Of a stretch of DNA of 64,000 nt, positions 8,365-15,819 are shown piece by piece. Within the stretch, counting starts at the first letter, position 1, and every line of letters starts with the position of its first letter. The notes below the pieces were generated by a model. The model searched no databases and was not told the DNA's origin. It worked only from the letters and a program-made list of their open reading frames with translations. The stretch covers positions 29,911 through 93,910 of the forward strand of contig NZ_JARVKW010000029.1 of the NCBI RefSeq assembly GCF_029813775.1. Reading direction: 5' to 3'. The stretch comes from Streptomyces sp. DH24 (GTDB taxonomy: Bacteria; Actinomycetota; Actinomycetes; Streptomycetales; Streptomycetaceae). The position numbers and the translations under genes are program-made.

Positions 8365-9716
8365 GCGTCCACCTTCTTGCTCTCGGCCGTGCTCCCGGCG
8401 CCGACGACGGGGGCGGGGGCGGCGGTCCGGGCGGTACCCCCGCCGGCGCCGCTGAAGTCGTATGCGGTCTCGGCGTGCTCCGCCTGGTCGATGCCGGCGA
8501 CCTCTTCGTCCTCGGTGACCCGCATGCCGATGGTCTTGTCGAGGAGGAGGGCGAGGATCGCGGAGACGACCAGCGAGTAGGCGAGGACACCGAAGACACC
8601 GGCGCACTGCTTCCAGAACTGGTCCAGGCCGCCGCCGTAGAAGAGGCCCGCGACGTCGGACTGGCCCTTGCCGGTGGCGAAGAAGCCGACGAGCAGGGAG
8701 CCGAGGATGCCGCCGACGAGGTGGACGCCGACGACGTCGAGGGAGTCGTCGTAGCCGAACCGGTACTTCAGGCCGACCGCCATGGCGCACAGCACGCCGG
8801 CGACGACGCCGACCGCGATGGCGCCGAGCGGGGAGACCGCGCCGCCCGCCGGGGTGATGGCGACCAGGCCGGAGACCGCGCCGGAGGCGGCGCCCAGCGT
8901 GGTGAAGGCGCCGTGGCGGATCTTCTCGTAGGCGAGCCAGCCGAGGATGGCGGCGGCGGTGGCGACCTGGGTGTTGACGAACATCAGCGCGCCGACGCCG
9001 TCGTCGTTGCCGAGCCAGGAGCCGGCGTTGAAGCCGAACCAGCCGAACCACAGCAGACCGGCGCCCAGCATGACCAGCGGCAGGCTGTGCGGGCGCATCG
9101 GGTCCTTCTTGAAGCCGACGCGCTTGCCGATCACCAGGATGACGCCGAGGGCGGCGGCACCGGCGTTGATGTGCACGGCCGTACCGCCGGCGAAGTCGAT
9201 GACGCCGAGCTCGAAGGCCCAGCCGCCGGTGCCCCACACCCAGTGGGCGACCGGGAAGTAGACGATCGTGGCCCACAGGGCGATGAACAGCGCCCAGGCG
9301 GTGAACTTGACGCGGTCCGCGAGGGCGCCGCTGATCAGGGCGGGCGTCAGGATCGCGAACATCAGCTGGAAGACCAGGAACACGAAGACGGGGATCGTGT
9401 AGCCGTCCCACAGCTCGGTCAGGCCGATGTTGCTGAGGCCGACCCAGTCGGAGTTCCAGCCGACGATGCTGCCCGTGTCCGTGCCGAACGCCATGGAGAA
9501 GCCGTACAGCACCCACAGGACGGTGACGATTCCCAGGCTGATGAAGCTCATCATCAGCATGTTCAGGGTGCTTTTGACGCGGACCATGCCTCCGTAGAAG
9601 AAGGCCAGGCCCGGGGTCATGAGCATCACCAGGGCGGAACAGATGAGCATGAAGCCTGTGTTGGCGGACGACAGCGTGGGTGCGTCCGCCGCAAGCGTGA
9701 TGGCGGCTGATGCCAT
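8361..9716 (-). CDS. amtB: Ammonium transporter AmtB
   Basis: A 451-residue membrane protein with about eleven hydrophobic helices, starting at ATG with GAGGAG six bases upstream. Family features include the early segment PGLAFFYGGMV and the pore region DFAGGTAVHINAG, with its conserved Asp and His, plus VHLVGGILGSL later. It takes up ammonium at low external supply. First gene of amtB-glnK-glnD. A GlnR-like site lies about 100-135 bases upstream, so nitrogen-limitation induction is expected. The C-terminal cytoplasmic tail, which in the family interacts with GlnK, ends TAESKKVDA. Confidence 0.97.
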   Translation of the reverse strand: MASAAITLAADAPTLSSANTGFMLICSALVMLMTPGLAFFYGGMVRVKSTLNMLMMSFISLGIVTVLWVLYGFSMAFGTDTGSIVGWNSDWVGLSNIGLTELWDGYTIPVFVFLVFQLMFAILTPALISGALADRVKFTAWALFIALWATIVYFPVAHWVWGTGGWAFELGVIDFAGGTAVHINAGAAALGVILVIGKRVGFKKDPMRPHSLPLVMLGAGLLWFGWFGFNAGSWLGNDDGVGALMFVNTQVATAAAILGWLAYEKIRHGAFTTLGAASGAVSGLVAITPAGGAVSPLGAIAVGVVAGVLCAMAVGLKYRFGYDDSLDVVGVHLVGGILGSLLVGFFATGKGQSDVAGLFYGGGLDQFWKQCAGVFGVLAYSLVVSAILALLLDKTIGMRVTEDEEVAGIDQAEHAETAYDFSGAGGGTARTAAPAPVVGAGSTAESKKVDA

Positions 9717-10042
9717 CGGCGTCTCCTCGTCATTGGTACGGCCCCGTGCGGGCGAAGCCTGAGCGGATTGAGGGGTGGGCCGGTTATGCGCCAAGAGATT
9801 GGCGCAGCGCCGTTTCGGTGGAAGCCCCTCGTTGTTTCGCCGCCGTGACGAAGGCGCCCTGGGTGTTACGCGTCGGTGAACTGCCTGATCCCGGATCGCC
9901 GGATCGTTATCGTGGCGCAACCTTCGTACGAAGGGCGCCGCGGGGGACGCGAACCGGCCGCGGTCGGCCTTCCGACGACCTGGCGTGGGGGGAGCCGAGT
10001 CGGGCTGTTCGGGAGGGCCGGCCGCGGCCGGGGTTCTGGCGG
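9717..10042 (-). promoter_or_regulatory. amtB upstream region
   Basis: The 326-bp gap between the nsdA stop and the amtB start has no gene. It contains the GlnR-type site described separately and must hold the amtB promoter. I see no obvious nsdA terminator. Confidence 0.6.
9812..9849 (-). promoter_or_regulatory. GlnR-type binding site of amtB
   Basis: Read on the minus strand, the bases are GTCAC-n6-GAAAC-n6-GGGCT-n6-GAAAC. This matches the actinobacterial GlnR layout of alternating a-boxes (GTnAC) and b-boxes (GAAAC) at 11-bp spacing; the second a-box is degenerate. It lies 96-133 bases before the amtB ATG, a normal activator position. The match is direct; GlnR binding is inferred from known Streptomyces amtB control. 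Confidence 0.85.
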
Positions 10043-11518
10043 TCAGACCGCTTCGGCGGTCTCCGGCAGCTCTGCGGCGAGCCGCTGCGTGAGGTCCACG
10101 ACGTCGGCGAGGTCGCCGAAGTCGCGTACGGCCGTGTCGACCGTCTTTCGGATACGGGTGTTGACGCGCTCGGAGCGGACCTTTTTGGCCTCTTCCATGG
10201 CCCGCTGGGCGAGGACGGCGCTCTGCTCGGGCTCGCGCTGGAGGAGGTGCACGGTGGCCATGCCGATCAGGTTCAGCGCGTAGGACCGCTGGTGCTCGCC
10301 GTCCTGCGCGAACAGTTCCACGGCCCGCCGCATCAGCGGTTCGGCCAGGGACGCGTAGGTGGGGCTGCGGCCCGCGACGTAGGCGAGGTCGCGGAACGAG
10401 TGGGAGTTCTCGCCGTACAGCTCGGCCTCGGAGAAGAAGCGGATCCAGTCGGGGTCGGGCTCGTCCCACTCGTCGGCCTCGGCGAAGGTCTCCTCGGCCA
10501 TCCGGACCGCCCGCTTGCACTTTCCGGGCTGGCCCATGTTGGCGTAGGCGCGGGCCTCCATCGCATACAGCATCGACTGGGTGCGCGGGCTCGCGCAGTC
10601 CCGGCTGCCGTACTGCGCGAGGTGGATGAGCTCCAGGGCGTCGTCGGGCCGGCCGAGGTGGATCATCTGGCGGCTCATGCTGGAGAGGATGTACGAGCCG
10701 AGCGGCCGGTCGCCGGCCTCCTTGGCGGCGTGCAGCGCGAGGACGAAGTACTTCTGCGCGGTGGGCTGCAGCCCGATGTCGTACGACATCCAGCCGGCCA
10801 GTTCGGCCAGTTCGGCGGCGACCTTGAACAACGTGCGGGTGGTGCGCTCGGGTTGGGGTTCCTGGAGCAGGTCGGTCACCTCGTGCAGCTGGCCGACGAC
10901 CGCCTTGCGGCGCAGGCCGCCGCCGCACTGGGCGTCCCACTGCCGGAACATCACCGTGGTGGTCTCCAGCAGGTCCAGCTCGGGCTTGGAGAGCCTGCCG
11001 CGGGCGCGGGTGGTGGGCTCCGGCCGGGGCTCCTGCGTCGGGCCGGCCGGCGCGGGGACGAGCCAGCGCTGCATGGGCTCGATGAGGGACGGTCCCGCGG
11101 ACAGGGCCAGCGAGCTCCCGAGGAAGCCGCGCCGCGCCAGCATCAGGTCGCTGCGCGAGAACTCGCTGAGGTGGGCCACGGTCTGCGGGCCCGTCCAGGG
11201 CAGGTCGACGCCGGTCGCGGAGGGCGGCCGGCGGGTGCTGCGCAGTCCCAGGTCCTCGACGGAGACGACGACGCCGAAGCGCTCGGAGAACAGCTCGGAC
11301 AGGATCCTGGGGATGGGTTCGCGGGGGTTCTCGCCGTCCAGCCAGCGGCGCACGCGCGAGGTGTCCGTGGAGATGTGGTTGGCGCCCAACTGGCGTGCCC
11401 GGCGGTTGACTTGGCGGGCGAGCTCGCCCTTGGACCAGCCGCTGCGGACGAACCACGAGGTGAGCAGCTCGTTGGGGCGCTTGTCCGCGTTCGTCGCGTT
11501 ACCGCCGTTGCCGCTCAC
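10043..11518 (-). CDS. nsdA: NsdA-type negative regulator of sporulation and antibiotic production
   Basis: A 491-residue protein matching the Streptomyces NsdA family, known from deletion studies in S. coelicolor as a repressor of differentiation and antibiotic synthesis. The N-terminal portion (about 10-100) looks like a helix-turn-helix region (LARQVNRRARQLGANHISTD, then RVRRWLDGENP). The rest is helical with TPR-like repeats, for example RSYALNLIGMATVHLL and YANMGQPGKCKRAVRMAEE. Start is GTG. It is upstream of amtB in the same direction but well separated. Confidence 0.88.
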   Translation of the reverse strand: MSGNGGNATNADKRPNELLTSWFVRSGWSKGELARQVNRRARQLGANHISTDTSRVRRWLDGENPREPIPRILSELFSERFGVVVSVEDLGLRSTRRPPSATGVDLPWTGPQTVAHLSEFSRSDLMLARRGFLGSSLALSAGPSLIEPMQRWLVPAPAGPTQEPRPEPTTRARGRLSKPELDLLETTTVMFRQWDAQCGGGLRRKAVVGQLHEVTDLLQEPQPERTTRTLFKVAAELAELAGWMSYDIGLQPTAQKYFVLALHAAKEAGDRPLGSYILSSMSRQMIHLGRPDDALELIHLAQYGSRDCASPRTQSMLYAMEARAYANMGQPGKCKRAVRMAEETFAEADEWDEPDPDWIRFFSEAELYGENSHSFRDLAYVAGRSPTYASLAEPLMRRAVELFAQDGEHQRSYALNLIGMATVHLLQREPEQSAVLAQRAMEEAKKVRSERVNTRIRKTVDTAVRDFGDLADVVDLTQRLAAELPETAEAV

Positions 11519-11964
11519 TGGAACGCCCCCATCCCTGAGACCACTGTGCCGTCGAGTGCGCCAAGCCCTATCAGAATGCCGGTGATTGGATCCTCCCGTC
11601 CGCCGATCGTCACCCTTCGAACGGAAGGTCGCATTGCCTCCGGCATACCCAGAAAGGCATGTGCCCCCTGGCCTCGTGCACCCACGGTAGTCCTACGATC
11701 ACGCACCCGGCCGCGGAGAACCAGCAAACGCCACCATTCGCCACCCCTTCGAATGAACTCACCCAGGCCGGTGTCCGATTCACTTGACATAGGCCAGTCA
11801 GAAGTGGGTGGAGCGGTGCACCGAGGGGCGCACGCCGTCGAACGCGCCACCCCGGACACCCCAGGGCGCCGCCTGAATCGCGCGGCAACGGGGAGTCGAA
11901 AACAGAGAGTCACGTTCCGCGTCCGTTTCGTAACCAGCGGTGCGTCGGACCCGTTGGAGGGGGC
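11519..11964. promoter_or_regulatory. Divergent promoter region of nsdA and the primase-like gene
   Basis: A 446-bp gap without a convincing gene. A perfect TTGACA hexamer occurs at 11784-11789 on the plus strand, but I see no good -10 at normal spacing. The length suggests long leaders or several regulator sites for nsdA. Confidence 0.45.
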
Positions 11965-12630
11965 ATGGGCTTCACGATCGGCAGCAGTCGGGGCATTCGT
12001 GACATCCGGTCCGGCGCACGCCGCCGCGGCCGCTCCTCGGAGTGCACCGCCGTGGCCGAGTTCACCGGACTGTGGGGCTGGGACGTGGTGCCGGGCACCC
12101 GGGCCGCCGCGGGCGCCTGCTCCTGCGGCCGGGGCGACTGCCGGGCCCCGGGCGCGCACCCGCTGGACGTTGCGGCGGAGGTCCCCGCGGGCGCCACGCT
12201 GGACGAGGTGACCCGCGCCTGGTCGGCGTTCCCCGGCGCCTCGGTGCTGCTGCCGGTCGGCCGGACCTTCGACGTGATCGAGGTCGCCGAGTCCGCCGGG
12301 CGCCGCGCGCTGGCCCGGCTGGAGCGCATGGGTCTGCCGCTGGGCCCGGTCGCCGCCACCCCCGAGGGCCGCGCGCACTTCTTCGTCGCCCCCGGCGCCG
12401 CGGCCCAACTGCCCCAGCTGCTCTACCGCATGGGCTGGGACGACCCGGCCTCCCTGGACCTGCGCGGCCTCGGCCGCGGCACGTACGTCACGGCCCCGCC
12501 CTCGGACCGCGGCGGGCGCGGGCCGGTGCGCTGGCTGCGCTCCCCCGCCCTGGACTCGGCGTCGAAGCCGCCGGCCGCCCGGCTGCTGCTGGGCACGCTG
12601 GCGTACGTGGCGCACCGGTCACGGGCGTGA
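11965..12630 (+). CDS. Primase/polymerase-like (PrimPol N-terminal type) protein
   Basis: A 221-residue protein. Residues about 30-60 contain W-D-V-V-P-G-T and a cysteine cluster (ACSCGRGDCRAPGAHP), the pattern of bifunctional DNA primase/polymerase N-terminal domains carried by Streptomyces chromosomes and plasmids. The catalytic core looks incomplete: I cannot find a clear second acidic active-site motif, and no helicase domain follows, so enzyme activity is doubtful. The gene diverges from nsdA and ends at a strong hairpin shared with ftsY. Known in Streptomyces genomes at this place but functionally uncharacterised as far as I know. Confidence 0.6.
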   Translation: MGFTIGSSRGIRDIRSGARRRGRSSECTAVAEFTGLWGWDVVPGTRAAAGACSCGRGDCRAPGAHPLDVAAEVPAGATLDEVTRAWSAFPGASVLLPVGRTFDVIEVAESAGRRALARLERMGLPLGPVAATPEGRAHFFVAPGAAAQLPQLLYRMGWDDPASLDLRGLGRGTYVTAPPSDRGGRGPVRWLRSPALDSASKPPAARLLLGTLAYVAHRSRA

Positions 12631-12644
12631 CGCCCGCCTGGCTC

Positions 12645-12692
12645 ACGACGAAGCGCCCGTCCCCGAAGTTCTCGGGGCGGGCGCTTCGTCGT
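12645..12692. terminator. Bidirectional terminator between the primase-like gene and ftsY
   Basis: A long inverted repeat (about 21 paired bases with one bulge, loop GTTC) lies between two convergent stop codons, a standard position for a shared terminator. Confidence 0.8.
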
Positions 12693-12724
12693 ACGTCGTG
12701 AGCCTGCGGATCTCCGGAGGTGCC

Positions 12725-13930
12725 TCACTCCCCGATGAGCGCGTCGACGAACGCCTCCGGCTCGAACGGCGCCAGGTCGTCGGCGCCCTCGCCGAGCCCC
12801 ACGAGCTTGACCGGGACGCCCAGCTCGCGCTGCACGGCGATGACGATGCCGCCCTTGGCGGTGCCGTCCAGCTTGGTGAGCACGATGCCGGTGATGTCCA
12901 CGACCTCGGCGAAGACGCGGGCCTGGACCAGGCCGTTCTGACCGGTGGTCGCGTCCAGCACGAGCAGGACCTCGTCCAGCGGGGCCTGCTTCTCCACGAC
13001 GCGCTTGACCTTGCCGAGCTCGTCCATGAGGCCGGTCTTGGTGTGGAGCCGGCCGGCGGTGTCGATGAGGACGACGTCCGCACCGAGTTCCTTGCCCTCC
13101 TTGACCGCGTCGAAGGCGACGGAGGCGGGGTCGCCGGCCTCCGGGCCGCGCACGGTGTGGGCGCCGACCCGCTCGCCCCAGGTCTGCAGCTGGTCGGCGG
13201 CGGCGGCGCGGAAGGTGTCGGCGGCGCCGAGGACGACGCTGCGCCCGTCGGCGACCAGGACGCGGGCGAGCTTGCCGGTGGTGGTGGTCTTGCCGGTGCC
13301 GTTGACGCCGACGACCATCACGATGCCGGGCTTGCTGGTGGCGGGCTCGGTCTTGACGGTGCGGTCCATGTCGGGGCCGACGAGCGTGAGCAGTTCCTCG
13401 CGCAGCAGGGTGCGCAGGTCCTGCGGGGTGCGGGTGCCGAGCACCTTCACCCGCTCGCGCAGCCGCTCGACCAGTTCCTGGGTGGGCTGCACGCCGACGT
13501 CGGCGGTCAGCAGCGTGTCCTCGATCTCCTCCCAGGTGTCCTCGTCCAGGTGCTCGCGGGACAGCAGCGTGAGCAGTCCCTTGCCCAGGGCGTTCTGCGA
13601 GCGGGACAGCCGGGCGCGCAGGCGTACCAGGCGTCCCTCGGTGGGCTCCGGGACCTCGATCTCGGTGGGCGGGAGTTCCTCGACGGGCGGTTCCCCGACC
13701 ATCGTCGAGCCGCCGCCCGGCAGGTCCACCTCCTCTATGGTCCGGCGCGGTTCGTCGCGCGGCGTCTCGGCCTCGTCGCCGACGTGCGGTTCGGCCGGAG
13801 GGGCGGTGATGTCGGGCGCGGCGGGCGGCGGCGGGGGCAGCGTCTTCTTCCGGCGGCTGCCGACGACGAGCCCGCCGAGCGCGCCGAGCACGACCACGGC
13901 GATGACTACAGCAAGGATGACGATTTCCAT
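12725..13930 (-). CDS. ftsY: Signal recognition particle receptor FtsY
   Basis: FtsY is the membrane-associated GTPase that receives SRP-ribosome complexes. The chosen ATG gives MEIVILAVVIAVVVLGALGG, a single N-terminal transmembrane segment typical of actinobacterial FtsY, for 401 residues; an ATG seven codons upstream is possible. A Pro/Glu-rich linker (about 30-95) precedes the helical N domain and the GTPase domain with GVNGTGKTTTTGKL (about 205-218), DTAGR and the KLDGTAKGG closing motif. Its partner Ffh is encoded 7 kb away. No neighbour is co-transcribed. Confidence 0.96.
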   Translation of the reverse strand: MEIVILAVVIAVVVLGALGGLVVGSRRKKTLPPPPPAAPDITAPPAEPHVGDEAETPRDEPRRTIEEVDLPGGGSTMVGEPPVEELPPTEIEVPEPTEGRLVRLRARLSRSQNALGKGLLTLLSREHLDEDTWEEIEDTLLTADVGVQPTQELVERLRERVKVLGTRTPQDLRTLLREELLTLVGPDMDRTVKTEPATSKPGIVMVVGVNGTGKTTTTGKLARVLVADGRSVVLGAADTFRAAAADQLQTWGERVGAHTVRGPEAGDPASVAFDAVKEGKELGADVVLIDTAGRLHTKTGLMDELGKVKRVVEKQAPLDEVLLVLDATTGQNGLVQARVFAEVVDITGIVLTKLDGTAKGGIVIAVQRELGVPVKLVGLGEGADDLAPFEPEAFVDALIGE

Positions 13931-14010
13931 AACCCGTCCAGTATCAGCCATGGGCCCCGCCGGGCACCTCGCCCGCGCGCCCGCCGTGCCGCGCGGGCGG
14001 GGAACGACAC

Positions 14011-14048
14011 CGCCGCCCCGGCTCGGGCGGTGCCGGGCCGGGGCGGCG
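14011..14048. terminator. Hairpin downstream of glcP
   Basis: A perfect 12-bp stem (14011-14022 with 14037-14048) and a 14-base loop follow the glcP stop on the minus strand. The surrounding sequence is extremely GC-rich, so weaker alternative foldings exist. Confidence 0.6.
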
Positions 14049-14148
14049 GACGGTGCGAGGAGAGGGGCGGCGGGGACTTGGCCCTTCTCCTCGGGCTCGG
14101 GCCTCGCGGGGCAGGGTGCCGGCCGCCGTGAGGCTCAGGTTGCCGGGG

Positions 14149-15567
14149 TCAGCCCATCTCCTCCAGCGCCTTGCCCTTTGTCTCCTTCACGAACTTGAGG
14201 ACGAACGGGATGGAGAGCGCGGCGAAGGCGGTGTAGATCACGTAGGTGACGGACAGGTTCCAGTCGGCCAGCGACGGGAAGCTCGCGGTGATGGCCCAGT
14301 TGGCGATCCACTGCGCGGCGGCGGCCACACCGAGGGCGGCCGCGCGGATCCGGTTCGGGAACATCTCGCCGAGCATGACCCAGACGACGACACCCCACGA
14401 CAGGGCGAAGAAGAGCACGAACACGTGGGCGGCGATCAGGGCGACCCAGCCCTGCGTCTCCGGCAGCTTGCCGCCGACCAGGTCGAAGGAGAACGCCCAG
14501 GCCTCCAGCGCGAGGCCGATCACCATGCCGACGGAGCCGATGATGGCGAGCGGGCGGCGGCCGATGCGGTCCACGAAGATCATCGCGATGACGGTGCCGA
14601 CGATGTTGATGATCGACGTGGTGAAGGAGTAGAAGAACGATGCGGTCGGGTCGATGCCGACCGACTGCCACAGCGTCGAGGAGTAGTAGAACGCGACGTT
14701 GATGCCGACGAACTGCTGGAAGACCGACAGGCCGATGCCGACCCAGACGATCGGCTTGAAGAGGAAGCTGCCGCCGAGCAGGTCCTTGAAGGACGACTTG
14801 TGCTCGCTCTTCATGGCGTTCTCGATCTCGGCGACGCGGGCGTCGAGGTCGATCTTCGTGCCCTCGACCTCGCCGAGGATCTCGCGGGCCCGCTCGTGCT
14901 TGCCCACGGAGATCAGGAAGCGGGGGGACTCGGGGATGGCGAAGGAGAGCAGGCCGTAGAGGACGGCGGGGACGACCATGACGCCGAGCATGACCTGCCA
15001 GGCCTCCAGGCCCATCAGCTCGCCGCGCTGGTCGCCGTCGGCGGCGTTGAGCAGGCCCCAGTTGACCAGCTGGGAGACGGCGATGCCGACGACGATCGCG
15101 GCCTGCTGGAAGGAGCCGAGCCGGCCGCGGTAGGCGGGCGGGGCGACCTCGGCGATGTAGGCCGGGCCGATCACGGAGGCCATGCCGATGGCGAAGCCGC
15201 CGACGACGCGCCAGAAGGCGAGGTCCCACAGCGAGAACGGCAGGGCCGAGCCGATGGCGCTGACGGTGAACAGGACCGCGGCGATCTGCATGCACCGGAT
15301 GCGGCCGATGCGGTCGGCTATGCGGCCGGCGGTCGCGGCGCCGATGGCGCACCCGATCAGGGCGATGGCGATGACCTGGGCCAGCGCCGCGGAGCCGATG
15401 TCATAGCGGTCCCGGATGGCCTCGACGGCGCCGTTGATCACGGAGCTGTCGTAACCGAAGAGGAAACCGCCCATCGCGGCCGCCGCCGCGATGAAGATGA
15501 CGTGCCCGAGATGTTCGGGGTGAGCCGTCCTGGCTCCTGACTTGGGTGCCTGCGCTGTGCTGGTCAC
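14149..15567 (-). CDS. glcP: Major facilitator sugar permease, GlcP-type glucose/H+ symporter
   Basis: A 472-residue MFS sugar transporter. The start is a GTG with GAGGAG five bases upstream (MTSTAQAPKSG). Twelve hydrophobic helices are visible. Sugar-porter signatures include GGFLFGYDSSVING in helix 1, DRIGRI in loop 2-3, PAYRGRLGSFQQ, PESPRFLI, QQFVGINVAFYY in helix 7 and DRIGRRPL. Length and sequence match Streptomyces GlcP, the main glucose uptake system, which also underlies glucose kinase-dependent catabolite repression. The gene is monocistronic, with an unusually palindrome-rich upstream region. Confidence 0.92.
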   Translation of the reverse strand: MTSTAQAPKSGARTAHPEHLGHVIFIAAAAAMGGFLFGYDSSVINGAVEAIRDRYDIGSAALAQVIAIALIGCAIGAATAGRIADRIGRIRCMQIAAVLFTVSAIGSALPFSLWDLAFWRVVGGFAIGMASVIGPAYIAEVAPPAYRGRLGSFQQAAIVVGIAVSQLVNWGLLNAADGDQRGELMGLEAWQVMLGVMVVPAVLYGLLSFAIPESPRFLISVGKHERAREILGEVEGTKIDLDARVAEIENAMKSEHKSSFKDLLGGSFLFKPIVWVGIGLSVFQQFVGINVAFYYSSTLWQSVGIDPTASFFYSFTTSIINIVGTVIAMIFVDRIGRRPLAIIGSVGMVIGLALEAWAFSFDLVGGKLPETQGWVALIAAHVFVLFFALSWGVVVWVMLGEMFPNRIRAAALGVAAAAQWIANWAITASFPSLADWNLSVTYVIYTAFAALSIPFVLKFVKETKGKALEEMG

Positions 15568-15620
15568 GTGTACTCCTCGGGCCACCGGCAACGTCGCCGG
15601 GGTGGGGGGTCAGCCCTTCC

Positions 15621-15651
15621 AGGTATTACCTGAAGGTAAAAGCAACGTTGC
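15621..15651. promoter_or_regulatory. Overlapping palindromes upstream of glcP
   Basis: Three perfect palindromes sit within 31 bp: AGGTATTACCT (15621-15631), TTACCTGAAGGTAA (15626-15639, arms TTACC/GGTAA) and GCAACGTTGC (15642-15651). The last has the central CG typical of LacI/GalR-type operators. They lie 54-84 bases before the glcP start and probably overlap the promoter. The regulator is unknown. Confidence 0.55.
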
Positions 15652-15736
15652 AGAGACTATGCCTTCAAGTTTCGAAGTCAAGAGGTTGTATCTATGAATT
15701 TTTAACGGGTTCGACCCTGCGCAAGGTGCAGTTGTG

Positions 15737-15749
15737 TTCAACAGTTGAA
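15737..15749. promoter_or_regulatory. Distal palindrome upstream of glcP
   Basis: TTCAAC-A-GTTGAA is a perfect odd palindrome about 170-180 bases before the glcP start and downstream of the smc stop. An imperfect relative, CTTCAAGTTTCGAAG, lies at 15663-15677. Together they could be operator sites for a ROK- or IclR-type regulator; this is inference. Confidence 0.4.
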
Positions 15750-15819
15750 GTGGTGTGGCGGAGACGTGCGTGAAGTGCAGGTCAGACAGGTGTAGACCAC
15801 ACGCACATCGGTGCGCGGC

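Noticed and set aside
11784..11789. Perfect TTGACA as a promoter of the primase-like gene
   Set aside because: No acceptable -10 hexamer at 16-19 bases; reported only as part of the region.
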